Origin: Albifimbria verrucaria
Taxonomy: Eukaryota; Ascomycota; Sordariomycetes; Hypocreales; Stachybotryaceae
Length of the DNA: 64,000 nt
Direction: 5' to 3'
Assembly: GCA_020081605.1 (NCBI GenBank)
Contig: JAHREC010000062.1
Coordinates: forward strand, 4,955,758 to 5,019,757
Below are positions 22,429 through 34,377 of this stretch, piece by piece. Position numbers and translations under genes: made by a program. Within the stretch, counting starts at the first letter, position 1, and every line of letters starts with the position of its first letter. Under the pieces are notes generated by a model. It did no database searches, was not told the origin of the DNA, and worked only from the letters and a program-made list of their open reading frames with translations.

Positions 22429-24305
22429 TCAATTCCTTCGCACGATTCTAACCCAAAAGTCGGAGGTGAGGTTGATGACAGACGCGGCAACTTTGATTGG
22501 CTTCTCAGCGTTGATAATTGTGAAATCGAAATGCTTCATAAGCTAGCGGACACAGTCAGCGTCAACAATTAATCTTTCATCACGGTATGCGAAGTGGAAG
22601 TGTGATTACCTCAAAAGGGTTTTGTGCAGCTCCATTAGTGCAATCGGCTTCCCAAGGCATGCATTCTTGCCAGAGCCGAAATGCGTATCTAGCGCCGAAA
22701 CCATAGTCTTCAGCTCATCCCCTTCCACGCATAGCCAGCGTTCCGGCCGAAATACATGTGCGTCATCTCCCCATAAGTCTTCGGACCGACCGAGTGCGTG
22801 GTAGCCCTGGCTGATATCGGTACCGCCAGGAACCCAGAAACCATTGACGTTATCTCCCCAGGCGGGACGCGTTTCGACCCGAGGGCGCAGAAGGGATGCC
22901 AAAGCCTCAGGCTCTCGCGCACAACAGATTGCAGATAAGGGAGCGTCTGGGTTTGTGTCCAGGTAATCGGGGTGCTCACCGCGGAGGCCCCGTCGATCTC
23001 ACGTTGGAGCGTATTGTATGCCCCGGGGCTGATGATCAGTGAGACGAGGGCCATCTGTAGGACGTGGGCAGCAGTGCCTGAGCCCGCGATGCTGTTCTGC
23101 ATCAGGAAATGAACCTAGTATTGGTGCAAACATAAACATGAGGGCATCTGCTCACATGGCGACGAAAACTTCTTGGATGAGCTCCTCCTCAGTCATCCCG
23201 CTCTCGATGTGTGCTTGCATCATATCCTTAAGAACTACCGCACCGGGTGCTAGCCTCTTCTTGACAATGCTCTGAGCCGAGCTTCAACGGTGATGTTAGC
23301 CTCGAACTCGGGTACGATGTGAGGACGATTTAATAGGTCAACCACTCACCCCATGATTCTCCCAAACCCAACCCGGTCGCCCTCTCTTGGTACTAATAAT
23401 CGAATTGGCCATCTATGGACCAGTTGAGCAAGCCATGGTAACACTGATACGATATTTAGTAGACGGATGGACGATGCATTGATCTCGTTGTAGTTGTACA
23501 GATCAACATCGCTGTCCAGGTAGCCGAATGGCTCACTAAGGACGACATCGCTAATCGCGTCCAGAGTAAAATATTGTATCTTCTCGGAGAGATCAACTAG
23601 CCGTGTCTCCTCGGGAGAGGACACATATTTGCGCTCAAGAAGACCGATGAAGTTCAACAGCTGGCGATTTAAGCCGGGTTCAAATCTATGCTGCCCGTTC
23701 TCTCTTGCAACGAACTACGGAACGCGCGCTTTAGCTGGTTTGGATACGGACATAGCTGTGCGCATAACTCACAGCAGGAGCAAGCTTGGCTCTTAGAACT
23801 TTATGCTTTTCTTCGTCTCTAATCGATACGATATTGTCTACGTCGGGCACGAACCTAGCAGTATCGTAGAAGGATCCCTTTGTATAGCCACTGCGGACAC
23901 CAGACATCCGGCGGATAATGTCTGGATCAACTGAGAGGAGTTCGTTCGGTCCAATGCGTATAAGAGGTCCTTCGATATTCGGAGTCAGCATTCACGCTGT
24001 TATACAGGATACGGGCTAGAGCGATGACAGATCGCCATTTCTACGCCCTCGGTGGCTGTTAGGAGCTGGCAGCCCGGACGCACCATACTCATCGACGGCT
24101 TTCTTTAGCCACTCATGATACTGCCCTGAAAGAACACCTGCTACTTGCCACCCAGACGACCAGGATGCTAATCTAGGACCTGGGATGTGACGCAATCTCG
24201 ACCAAAGGTAGACCTTGCGCAAAAAATGGCCAGGAGGACTCCTGCGCAGATGCAGGGCAAGAGAACACTCGAACGAGTGTCCCGCAGTTGTTGTAGAAGA
24301 GGCAT
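22429..24305 (-). CDS. Cytochrome P450 monooxygenase (pisatin-demethylase-like type)
   Basis: This is an ER-anchored haem monooxygenase. The ATG at 24303-24305 opens a hydrophobic anchor (ICAGVLLAIF), then RLRHIPGPRLASW and, across a GT-AG intron, PLIRIGPNELLSVDP. The I-helix is degenerate (AGSGTAAH). ExxR is ESLR, the PERF region is FRPERW, and the haem loop is FGSGKNACLG with the Cys ligand. The last exon ends SDFWVRIVRRN. Several introns are present. Frame changes at 24221-24226, 22856-22859 and 22540-22541 each fit one missing base in a run. The gene lies 1.4 kb upstream of the prenyl synthase, in divergent orientation, as expected for a tailoring oxidase of a terpenoid pathway. The substrate is unknown. 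A copy of its 3' end lies at 11937-12022. Confidence 0.85.
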
Positions 24306-25740
24306 CTTCCTCGAGATAACAGAGAATGAATCGCAGTCGTAAAGAAAGTCATGAATGAATCCGTTGCTTACTTGGCTATTATTATACTAGCCTTTGGCTG
24401 GTTTGGCTGAGAGCTTTGGTCATGAAGGCCTCTTGATGAGGGACAGGGCCTAAGTCCAACTGAATTAGAAGACGAGTGGAGCATCGCATCCGCAGGGCGG
24501 TGCCTGTCTCCTTATCCTATAAAACGCTACCATTGACGAGATGTGGTTCAAATCCCGGATATGGAGACAATATTCGAACATGCCATCAGAGGCTGTCAAG
24601 TCGCTAACTTCTATTGTTTGAGAATTCACCCCTTGCAGATACCCGTAAAAATGTCCTACAGGGCGGGCTCTTCCCAGAAGCTATCGATTAGCGCTTACAT
24701 GTTGGCCCAGTCAGCTACGAGTAAGTACGCGACCATGCTCCATAAAACCGTCCTTTTGCATCATATATCTGGGGCACGAATGTACAAGATTCCAAACGCA
24801 ATATAACAGGAAAGGCTAGACCTTTCTATCTTTGGTTACAATCGAAATCTCCTACCGTCCCGTTCCGGTCTCTTGCTGTTTTAGCAATATCGGCATCGCA
24901 ATGCACTCTTCCGTGCTAGGGTACACACTCCTCCAGCTTTCGGAATTGCAAGTTCGCAGGCTCCGTACTTCCCTGATCTTCAACTTAGCTCGGATCCTTT
25001 GCTGTACGCGGCGTTTCCATGCGCAGATTGACCAGCGACTTCGCCAGGTGTGGGTAACATGAAGTTCGGTTTCAGCCAATCGACAGCGTCCGGATGACAT
25101 AGGTGCCGGTACCCTTGTAGATAAACTAGTTAACAAAAGAGAGGCAATGGTTATGCCACGGCCCGGAGCTTCTAAAACCACAATATTGCGGACTAGACTG
25201 TAAGCTCTTTGATGCTGTACTGACCATGAAGTTTCAGGCCAATGCCGTGCCAGGGTAACCGTTGACAAGTTCACAATGGAGTTGTCTTCACCGCCTCCAG
25301 ATCCAACCCCTACGTAGCCGCTTCGTCATTCTCCATAAACCCACGTACTCTTTGGACTTGTTGAAGGGCATCCACTGACTGTGGAAAGGTTACCGGTTGT
25401 GTAAAAGCGTTCTTTTAACCGGTCAGATGGCGGGGTTATGTGCGACAAATTCCGAGTCTATGATTCCAGAGATCCAGTTGGGTAGCATCCTTGGTCAGTA
25501 TCATCAAGCCCGCCGGTGGCTAGTCCAGTATCAAAGTCAACGTGGAAGCACGGGCGTAATTGATGGAGGAGGATGAAAAGCAAGCCTTAGCATGACTGCG
25601 CTGGTATCTTGATGCCATTTTCAGATAAGGACCAGTTTGAGCGGAAACCATTGGACCATAAATAGACCAAACCTGTGTATGCTTGGGGCGCTGGTGCTGG
25701 AGAGACACAGCGTCTTAATCGAACAATATATTTGGACAAC
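24306..25740. promoter_or_regulatory. Divergent intergenic region between P450 and prenyl synthase
   Basis: About 1.4 kb without a supported gene separates two divergent biosynthetic genes and so probably holds both promoters. Short frames at 24543-25274 have no recognisable domain. No certain TATA box or repeated operator could be picked out by eye. Confidence 0.35.
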
Positions 25741-26721
25741 ATGCTACATGACACACCCTTCCCAGGATGCGCTATAAATGCCGATTGCTCTTCACTAAAG
25801 GAGAACGCAAGAACTGTGGCTGGATGCTCTTGGGCGGACGAAAAGGAGAGGATTGTACGCCAGCCATATGATTATGTTACGAGCCATCCGGGAAAGGACT
25901 TCCGCTCTAAGCTCATCGCTGCGTTTAACGCATGGCTTGAGGTGCCGCCTTCAAGTCTTGGAGTGATTACCAAGACCATCGGAATGCTCCACGAATCGTC
26001 ACTCCTGATTGATGACGTTCAAGACTCGTCGGAGCTACGTCGCGGCTTTCCAGTTGCGCACAGCATCTTTGGCATTGCACAGACCATCAATTCCGCAAAC
26101 TACGTTTACTTTCTCGCCCTGCATGAGCTCCAAAAGCTCCACAACTGCAGCGTAATCTCCATCTTTACTGAGGAGCTTATGAATTTGCACCGTGGTCAGG
26201 GCATGGATCTGTTCTGGAGAGAGACACTGACCTGCCCGACTGAAGAAGACTACTTGGAGATGGTTGGAAACAAGACAGGCGGCTTATTTCGCCTCGGCAT
26301 CAAGCTGATGCAGGCGGAATCTAACGTTGGCATCGATTGTACTCCTCTTATCAGCCTCATCGGCCTGATCTTCCAGATCCGCGATGACTATCTCAACCTT
26401 GCTTCTCGAGAGTACAGCAATATCAAGGGTACCTGCGAGGATCTCACAGAAGGAAAATTCTCGTTTCCCGTTATCCATGCTATCCGCTCCGACCCCAGCG
26501 ACCTCCGGCTGCTCAATATCTTGAAGCAAAAGACAACAGATACACAGGTCAAACTATATGCTGTGTCATATATGGAAGGGGCCGGCAGCTTTGCGTACAC
26601 CCGCCGTGTGCTTTCGGAGCTTATTGGTCGCGCGCGCAAGATGGCAGAGGCCATGAGTAAAGATATTGGTAAACCTGATGGTATTCAGACAATCTTAGAC
26701 ATGTTAGAGGTCACCCGATAA
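25741..26721 (+). CDS. Geranylgeranyl diphosphate synthase-type trans-prenyltransferase
   Basis: This is a soluble isoprenyl diphosphate synthase that condenses IPP with allylic diphosphates, most likely to C20. The frame is 326 aa from the ATG at 25741, uninterrupted and without introns. The first aspartate-rich motif DDVQD is at residues 91-95, followed by ELRRG with the diphosphate-binding arginines. [10 protein letters not shown] segment follows, then [13 protein letters not shown], and the second aspartate motif is DDYLN at 215-219, then [12 protein letters not shown]. All catalytic motifs are intact. It is stand-alone, not fused to a cyclase, and is followed on the same strand by a terpene-synthase-like gene. 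Product chain length cannot be fixed from sequence. An additional cluster-specific copy, rather than the housekeeping enzyme, is inferred from context. Confidence 0.9.
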   Translation: MLHDTPFPGCAINADCSSLKENARTVAGCSWADEKERIVRQPYDYVTSHPGKDFRSKLIAAFNAWLEVPPSSLGVITKTIGMLHESSLLIDDVQDSSELRRGFPVAHSIFGIAQTINSANYVYFLALHELQKLHNCSVISIFTEELMNLHRGQGMDLFWRETLTCPTEEDYLEMVGNKTGGLFRLGIKLMQAESNVGIDCTPLISLIGLIFQIRDDYLNLASREYSNIKGTCEDLTEGKFSFPVIHAIRSDPSDLRLLNILKQKTTDTQVKLYAVSYMEGAGSFAYTRRVLSELIGRARKMAEAMSKDIGKPDGIQTILDMLEVTR

Positions 26722-27043
26722 TCCCAACATGAGGTAGATAGAAGATTCAGGGGCCGGCCTACGCGCACCCCTAACTCATCATGGCTAATGGTATCGTCTG
26801 GTGCAACCCTCTCCACTTCTGCGTTAGATTAGCATATCCTACCCGTTTTGGATCTTCCTTTTCGCTGATGCTATTTCTAAAGTATCAGACTCGAAGTAGC
26901 GGAGTTGGTCGAGAGGCTACACCGGCGCTGTGTAAATTTAATACTCCCCTTTTCCCTTCATCACAATAACAGATGAAGATTTGGCGAACTGGACATTTTT
27001 GATAGATCATTATAAGTGTGTAGCAACTTCTGTACTCAATAAC

Positions 27044-27515
27044 ATGTCCAACATGCCCAAAGAGCTACTCAATACGATATCTAGCTATGTATCTGTCTCG
27101 TTGCAGACCCTCTGCGCTTGTTCTAAGCATGTAGGCTCTTTGCGTTGTACATCAATTGCCCATCTTCCTCATTTCCACACTTTACTCTTCACCCCTTGTA
27201 GCTATCTATTATACAATCATCGACAAAGGAATTTAACAGGCTGCAAAGATCAATGCCGCTTTCCGAGTATGGCTCTCCTCGGGTGACTTGTCCGTTATCA
27301 CGTTCCATATCTACCCAATGAACATCGATGGGAGGTCAGACATGTTCCTTTCAGACCTGGTCTCTCTCGACACAATACTGTCCATAAACCCTGCCTGTTA
27401 CGGAGTAAAGTATCTAAACCCAATGCTGTTCTTATACCAAAGTTGGACGTATCCACCTGGTAGTGCTTATCTTCAAGCACCTCTAGCCGACCATGCGCGG
27501 TTGGGTCCGTCGTAG
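27044..27515 (+). pseudogene. F-box-like gene relic
   Basis: MPKELLNTISSYVS near 27053, followed by LQTLCACSKHVGSL and HLPHFHTLLF, resembles the start of an F-box protein. Frame changes follow, and only fragments such as SDLVSLDTILSI remain downstream. It lies between the prenyl synthase and the terpene-synthase-like gene and is probably unrelated to the pathway. Assignment rests on the short N-terminal segment only. Confidence 0.4.
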
Positions 27516-27710
27516 CCGACGACATCAGTGCTCAGTTCATTTAATGGTAGTCACCACCAGTATTGGCTCCTGCAACATGAGTGACGGCACATTCTCTTTC
27601 ATGTAGACTTGAGACGTCGTCTGGTTTACCACATTGTGCTGATCAAGGCTGATCTCATCGATATTTAATTCCCATCACTCTTTTCATACATCTACTACGC
27701 GCTCCATACC

Positions 27711-29506
27711 ATGGGCTCCTTGCATAACGACGACTTCAACAATAGAATCCTTTCCAGAATCTTGGCCGAACTGTGTGAAAACAGTGTCCAAGGAAGGATT
27801 CCATCTTGGGGGCCAGCGAAGAAGAGCGGTGGTAACAGATTTATTCGTTCATGGACAGACACTATTTCCAAGAGCATTGGTCCTGACCGACATTACATCA
27901 CCTGTACCGGCGAAATCAACGGAATATTATGCTCTGGGAGGTGGAATCGACAGGAGCGGTCTTTATTAGCCCCAGGGATTCATTGTATATTTAACGGCCA
28001 CGTGGAGTTCAATGGCACCACCATTTCGGAGGTCCAATCTTCCTCTATGCCGAATGAGGGTAGGAGCCTCAGCCGACTGCGGCGTATATGGGCGAATCAT
28101 GTCCAGCACTTGTCATCAATCGGCGCTGATGACTCTGGCCAGGACAGTGCCTCATCTCCTGGAGGCCCGCTGCTAAACCAGGAAGACATCGAGAAGATGC
28201 GCGTGTTTCTGAAGAAGGCCGTTTCTAAGAGTGCGGAAGCTGCCAGATACCATAGTGGTCAGAAAGTCCTTGGCCAAGGCGCCGGTGGCAGGACTGGAGT
28301 GACGGAGACCGGCCTCGTTCTTAAGCGCGACACTGGTCTTTCTATAATTGGGAACTACGAAGACCACTGCGATCGTGAACCCGGCGGCTATTTCCGAAAG
28401 GGTGAGGTGGAGTTGTGGGTTACTTGGCACGGGTGGTCCAGCCTAACCGTGCGAGATGGCCGATGGCGGCCCGGCTTTCATCTGGAGATCCTCCTCTTCT
28501 TGCTGACGACCATTGTTGATTACAGCGCGAGCCGAGAGCTATGGCGTGTCCGCGACCTGCCTTGGGCTATGGCCGCAGAGTGGGCTTGGACGGCAACGCC
28601 ACCCGATGTGCATCATCTCTTCACTGACGGTATTGTAAAGGATCTCCACGAAATGTACCGACGAGAAGCTGAGCGTCTTCAAAAACTCGCCCCGTCAACA
28701 TACCAGGCTGATGATGGTCGGGATCAAGAGGCACAGTACTATCTGCTACTCGACAGAGCTGGCGAGTCTATCTCCAGACATGTACTGGGGAGTCCCTTTC
28801 CTCTCCTCGCGGTTACATCTCTGCATGGGCTCTTTGCGCGGCAAACGACATCCTCGACTACGAGAGGGACGTTCTCGCTGGCGAAACGAATAATCTGGTT
28901 CGAGGTCTAACTAGCAAGCAACAAGTTGTTGATGCAGCTTATCTGATCCTTCTTATCATCGACCGGGCTTGCGCCCATAGAGACTATGAGATGGTGACGG
29001 ACATTATCGGCAGCTTAGCATTCTACCTCTTGTATTGGCGGTACAATTCCGCGAAGCAATACAGTCGTTATCAAGCCGTTGGTGTGGGCAACTGTCAGTT
29101 TGGGAACCCGCCTGAGCTGGCTGGGCTTGTCGATCTGCTGCATAATCATTATCCACTGCAGAACAGATCCATGGATGCATACATAGATCTCTATGTCAGG
29201 GCCCACTCCACGGTAAAGGAATGGTACGGAGGATGTACATGTGTCTCGAAACCTCCAGGTCACGATACATGGAGGTTGCTAGCCCAGGCTCTGGACGAAG
29301 GGAACAACGAGGTACTAGAGGAGCGAATGACAATCGAGTTCTCTAATCTTGGTATTGGGGTATCACACGGGGATATACGATGCGAATGCGGTCTGGACCT
29401 AATCATCTACGAAGCGTTCATCCGTTTCCTTCACCCCGATACAGGCTTTGTATGCCGGCTTCATTACCGGGTACATCTGCCTGATGGCAATATACTTGTC
29501 GAGTAG
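27711..29506 (+). CDS. Terpene-synthase-like protein, non-canonical
   Basis: After one missing G at 28787-28790 the protein is about 598 aa without introns. Near residue 377 it has NDILDYERDVLAGETNNLV, which resembles the NSE metal-binding motif and the following GExxN region of class I terpene synthases, although Ser and Glu of the motif are Asp. A classical DDxxD/E motif is not obvious; EDHCD near residue 217 is the best candidate about 160 residues upstream. The N-terminal half, the segment WAWTATPPDVHHLF and the 190-residue C-terminal extension (ending CRLHYRVHLPDGNILVE) match nothing I recognise. Position directly after a stand-alone prenyl synthase supports a cyclase role. Function is inferred; the alternative is an unrelated conserved protein with a chance motif. 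Confidence 0.6.
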
Positions 29507-30098
29507 CTAGAGTTATATAAATTTCTTGCGAGTCAAGTAATTGCTTGTTTCAGTAAAGCAAGGATCTGGGTTCAACTAGCCATACAATTGTAAAGGCAGG
29601 GAACAGCGCAAGGCTGACCACATCATCTTCTATTGGCGATCAAACCCCACATAACCGAGACCTATCTCGGCAATTTTGCGCTGTTCGATAGCCTCAGTAC
29701 GTAGGACAGGAGGCTGGTGAAATTAGTGCTTACGTCCACAAATAGACGCGTTCATTTGCCATGACACTTATAAAGGGCCATATCCAGACGCGCTTAAGGC
29801 CAGGTGCTTTTGTAAAGCGAAGCCATTTCTCACGGATACGTTGTGGGATTCACCATCGATAACCGTGGTGGTTGAAAGTATAGGTGTGGTATGGCGTATG
29901 GGCGAGAGAAACCACACATTGAAGCCATAAACCCCTCCCTTCGACAGAGCACGTGCGCACGTTCCAGTTACTTGGGTGCTGTTCCCCGCTAGATGCTATT
30001 TTCAGCCTTTGCTCTCTCATCACTCGAATTCGAACCCCAAGTATTAATAGTCGCTTCAAGGCGGATCACTCCATAGTCACCGACGAAATCGCGAAACA
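29507..30098. other. Intergenic, promoter region of the NmrA-like gene
   Basis: No coding feature is supported here. The minus-strand frame at 29850-30059 has no recognisable domain. Confidence 0.4.
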
Positions 30099-31351
30099 AT
30101 GCCTTCAGCAAGGAATATCATTGTTTCTTGCGCCACGGGCAGACAAGGCCGAGCCTTCATTCGTGCAATCTTCCAGTCGCCCCCAGAACCCTCAAAGGAC
30201 GTGCTCGGATACCACATTTGGGCCTTGACGAGGAATGCGTCCGGCCCTGCCGCTCGCCGCCTAATTGAGGATGAGAAGGACCATGCGAGTCACATTACAG
30301 TCTATGAGTGCGACCTCAACAGCTCAACCAGCGTTCGGGGTTGTTCCAGCGCGTCGACGCAGAGGGTGGCGTGTTCGGCATCTTTGCTGTACTCGCCTAT
30401 CCCGGGCTGGGCAAGAAGAGTGACATCGAACTTAGTCAAGGCAAGGTTGTTATCCCTTCCTCCCCGCATGCTATACAAGCGATGTGACTTAGAATTTCTA
30501 CCTAGCTGCTGGCGGATCTTGCACTAGAATTCAAGGTTGAGATCTTCCTCTATTCTAGCGCTATTCCAGCTGGTGAGAGCCAAGAGGATATCCGGGATTA
30601 CTCTCATCGCGCGAAGCTTGCTGTCGAGTCATATTGCAGGGAACTTGGTGAGAGGGGACTAAATTGGGTGTGAGTTACACAGACTTGAGAGCATTTGCCA
30701 TATTGACAGTGTTAGGATAATGCGGCCCGGGTTCTTTATGGAGGTTTTTGTCGGCGGCATTATGGCATCATTAGCCGTTTCGCTTCTTTCAGCCAGTCTA
30801 CGACCAGATACTACTATAGCAGCTGTGGTATGTACTCGAGGAAAGAGCATGATGATCCCAGAACTTACTAAATTTTCACGTTAGGCAGCCGAAGACAATG
30901 GCAGAGTTGCTGCTGGGGTATTCAGGGTATTGTTTTCCCTAAATGACCTATTCTAGCAATTTCTTGGCTGTTATACTGAAACTCGCATAGGATCATAAAC
31001 GATTCCTGCATCGGATTTTGGCAGTAACAGGAGAGTCCATCACCATGCAGGATGTTTCTTCTACGTACAAGGACGTTTTTGGAAAAGACATCCCCAAGAC
31101 TCCAGAACTTCTCTCCAAGCTGTTTCTCAGGTTCAGCACCGGCGCCAAAGACGTGTATGTGTACCGAAGACCTAGCATGGTTGATTCGGCTGACAATAGG
31201 CAGGGTGTATCAGGTTGAGAGAAACCATATGGCCCGTACCAACGGCGCTTACTCGACCTTTGAAGCTGAAGTCGCAAGCGCCAAAGAGGCCAGCTCGCTC
31301 CAAACCTACCGAGAATGGCTGGTAGATTTGAAAGCTGCCCCATCTCAATAA
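30099..31351 (+). CDS. NmrA-like NAD(P)-binding protein
   Basis: This protein has a Rossmann fold of the NmrA/HSCARG-like atypical SDR group, which acts as a redox sensor or, in clusters, as a reductase-like enzyme. The N-terminal MPSARNIIVSCATGRQG contains the glycine-rich nucleotide-binding loop (ATGRQG). Other blocks are GVFGIFAVLAYPG, EIFLYSSAIPAGES, SHRAKLAVESYCRELGE and RIMRPGFFMEVF. Six exons join cleanly with introns 30446-30505, 30670-30709, 30828-30884, 30927-30990 and 31155-31203. One missing G at 30337-30340 restores GLFQRVDAEGG, giving about 327 aa. The same orientation as the prenyl synthase and cyclase candidate suggests a tailoring role, but a regulatory role is equally possible. 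Confidence 0.83.
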
Positions 31352-31889
31352 TATCCCAAGCCCAATATTGCATATGGTCACTAGTTATGGTAAGCTAGTG
31401 AAGGAATTACATGAGACCAACACTGTGTCTCCTGGATCCGCACCTAGGTCAGTTTGGGCGCTCATGCTGGCTCACACTAAATATGCTTCTTTCACGACTC
31501 TAATTGTATAAGTTGCTACGATTTGAGTTCCTTCAGGCTGTATTACAACCTATGAGCAGGAAGCTGCTAAAATTATTATATCAAGTATACACGAAATAGT
31601 CCGTTGTTGACTTCGATGCTTTTGCTCACTTATTCATTATCCTCGCTCTGGTAGTCCTCCTCACTCGCTTCATTCTCATAGCTTGAAATGATATCTAGCT
31701 ATATTATTATTAGTCTATTACCCTTGATACAAAAAGGTCGGATAGTGAGGGTCTGAAGGATGTATAAGGATTAATGCCATGATGCTTAAGACCCAAATTG
31801 CCTCTAAAATACTTCAAACGTAAAGCTCAGCTATTGCACAGGGGCTTGATAGAACCTTGAATGGCATTTCTTGACACCTACAGGCATAT

Positions 31890-33651
31890 CTATATCTCAA
31901 TAGATTCTTTCCATTTGAAAAAGTTGTTAAAATCCGTGTAATCGACCCGACCCCATCCCTGCGCAAGCCGTGGTTCCGGCCGCCAAAACATGACATCCAC
32001 AACCCGTCGACCCTTTCCAACCAGCTTCCCAGGAAACACCGCATGGCCGTGTAATCTCTCTCCAACAGGAATCTCACTTGCAGCTTTTGCACAGCCGTCC
32101 GGAGACTCCAGCATAGCGACCCTGGAACCTATTGCTGCCGCGATTCGCCCATCGCTGGGCTCCTCGCGACCCTGCTCCTGCAACATGGACGTAGCGAGAG
32201 CACGGAGTGAGGGATCACGACACCTCATACTTACTATAAAGAGCGGTGCGATGATGCCGGGATGGGTGGAAAAGCGTTTCAAGGTGCTGCTCTTGGTGCG
32301 GCGTCGTAAGCGAGTCACTGCTGCTGCGTCGCTGATAATGCTTTGGAACAGGTCGCGATACTCATCGTACAGCGCCTGAAATGGATCATGAATGCAAAGA
32401 ATGTAGATCATCGTCGCAGTCAACTGTGTCCGCAGACTGTAAACGTCTGCCAGTGTCTCGTGAGCCCTCGGAGTGGATGTCCCCGCCGAGATTTCTGCTT
32501 GCAGACTCGTAGCAAGCGTCGCAAGCCCTTGGAGAATAGTCTGAGACTGTACAGCCAGGCCGGCCTGGGCTCGGCACAGAGCTTGATCATGGTCTCTCCA
32601 GCTCGGGTACTTATACCGCAGCCTGGTCGCCGTCTCGATGAACTGCCTCGATCGATAGAGGTAGTGCATAGCAGCCCTGGTGGCTAGGTGTGGTTGGAGG
32701 AACATGTAGTCTTGCGGCTCTTCTTGCCCGTAGCCCTCGAATCGTGCGATTTGCAGCGATTGTGCCAAACTGTAGCAGCCGATCAGGATATCGACCTTGA
32801 CCAGCTCGTCCTTGATGCTGGCGAGTTCCGAAGACGGGTCTCTGCCTCCAAGCAGGGCATCCATCTTGTGTGCAATCTGCATGGCGCCGAGAAAGTGCTT
32901 GAGTGCGTTCGCCTCGTGCTGGGTCATGATCTCGGCACATGCGAGGATCATGGATGCCAGCGCGATGGGCTCGAGGCCTATACGCCCGCGGATAAAGGCC
33001 GACCGGAGCTCTGCCAGAGCTGAGCCGTAATGCCTCCAGACGCAGGCGGATATCTCGATGCGACTAGGGTTGAGCCATAACTCGTACGAAGCACCAAAAG
33101 CGGCGGCTGCTGCCTTGACGCACTCGACCTCGTTTGATATTTGGAGGAAGATGCGGCCCCAGATGCTGTCTTCTAAAAGCGGTTGGCCATCGTCATCAAA
33201 GGATAGCACATGGGCGGCGAGATGGCTAAATCTTTCCGTTGAGCTATCGACTTGAACTCCCGTGTTCAATGCAGGCCGCAACAGCGCTCTTGACAAGACC
33301 ATTGCCGGTGCATGCGCCTCGCCAGCCTGACTGTAACCAGCACATATTCGGCCTGCTCGGATGCACCGCCCGCAAAGGGGTTTCTGCTCATCGCACTTGA
33401 CCTTTCGTGCCCTAGGTTCGTAAGTCGACCCGACACTGTCATCAAGGGCAATTGGAGCGAGAGTTGACATACTTGCAGGTCAAGCAGCCTCGCTTCGACT
33501 GGGACACGACGACTCGCGTCCGCCTGAGGGAGGATGAGCGGCATGATTCATGGTCCAACCGAGGACTCTCATTACTGGGGACTTGACGACGAGGTTCAGC
33601 AGCCTCAGTCAGTAATGGCTCCATGGCACATACATTTGATGATGTTGGCAA
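31890..33651 (-). CDS. Zn2Cys6 transcription factor (third)
   Basis: This is a nuclear regulator of about 566 aa in two exons with a 61-nt GT-AG intron (33412-33472) inside the zinc cluster. The joined cluster reads RGCLTCKARKVKCDEQKPLC followed by GRCIRAGRICAGY, a complete six-cysteine motif. The remainder is the helical C-terminal regulatory region found in fungal Zn2Cys6 proteins of the DUF3468 type. The reading frame is intact, unlike most neighbours. The start at 33651 is the first in-frame ATG; the ATG at 33624 is an alternative. It is convergent with the NmrA-like gene and closes the candidate terpenoid cluster, so it is the best candidate pathway regulator. That role is inferred. Confidence 0.87.
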
Positions 33652-34377
33652 GACCGAAGGATGGCCCGCCTTTCAAGTGATATACTATGTTAGTGGACAG
33701 GGGTCGACATGGTATGTGTGAGGCTCTGTGGGGCCTTGGCTTATGTCGAAAGACCGAGATGAGCTCCACTCGTGGGGAATTAGAAACAAACAAGGATCCA
33801 GATGTCCTAATCCCAACCTTGATTGGGCAACAAATCAAGTCGAGCTTATACCTATAGTGCAGCCCAGGGGCTGTATCTTCCTGGCCGCGTCATTGCGATG
33901 GATCAGGTTATGCAGAGGCGAGCTGGAATGGCAGAAGATGGGCGTGTTGAAGCCTTGACCAGAATAAATTGACCGAGTGAGTATTGAAGTGGATCACGAA
34001 GCCTATGCTACGTAGGGTACGTCGTCTTCGAACATGGTATACACTCATGGTTGAAAGATGGACAGTTCCATATAGGGAAGTGTATACGATAGTACAGTAC
34101 TTTGACATTCTGCTGCGCCTCAAACAACGTAATGAGTATCACCCTTGAGATTTGCCTGGGCCCTTAGACCAAGTCCGAGGTGGGATCCATTCCCATATTG
34201 CGCAAGGCCCATGACGAGGTATAGCCGATGTTACTAGCAGTCTACCAAGGAAAATATTGACCAACTCCTTATATAAAGGTCACAATGTCTTAGTCTAGTT
34301 TGCGGTTCATTCATCCATACTCTTCAAACATACGATACAACCACCTATTCTCATAACCTAGTCAAATCACCAACATA
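33652..34377. promoter_or_regulatory. Divergent promoter region with TATA box at 34270-34277
   Basis: This region lies between the third Zn2Cys6 gene and the esterase gene. TATATAAA at 34270-34277, about 100 bp before the ATG at 34378, is a plausible core promoter for the esterase. No gene was seen. Confidence 0.4.

Noticed and set aside
24535..24580. tRNA-like T-arm sequence (GGTTCAAATCC)
   Set aside because: No matching acceptor stem, D-arm or anticodon arm could be built around it.
25675..25740. Longer N-terminus of the prenyl synthase
   Set aside because: The upstream extension begins at GTG; the first true ATG is at 25741 and leaves all conserved regions intact.
26885..26930. GGAGTTGGTCGAGAGG resembling a tRNA D-arm
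   Set aside because: No complete cloverleaf follows.
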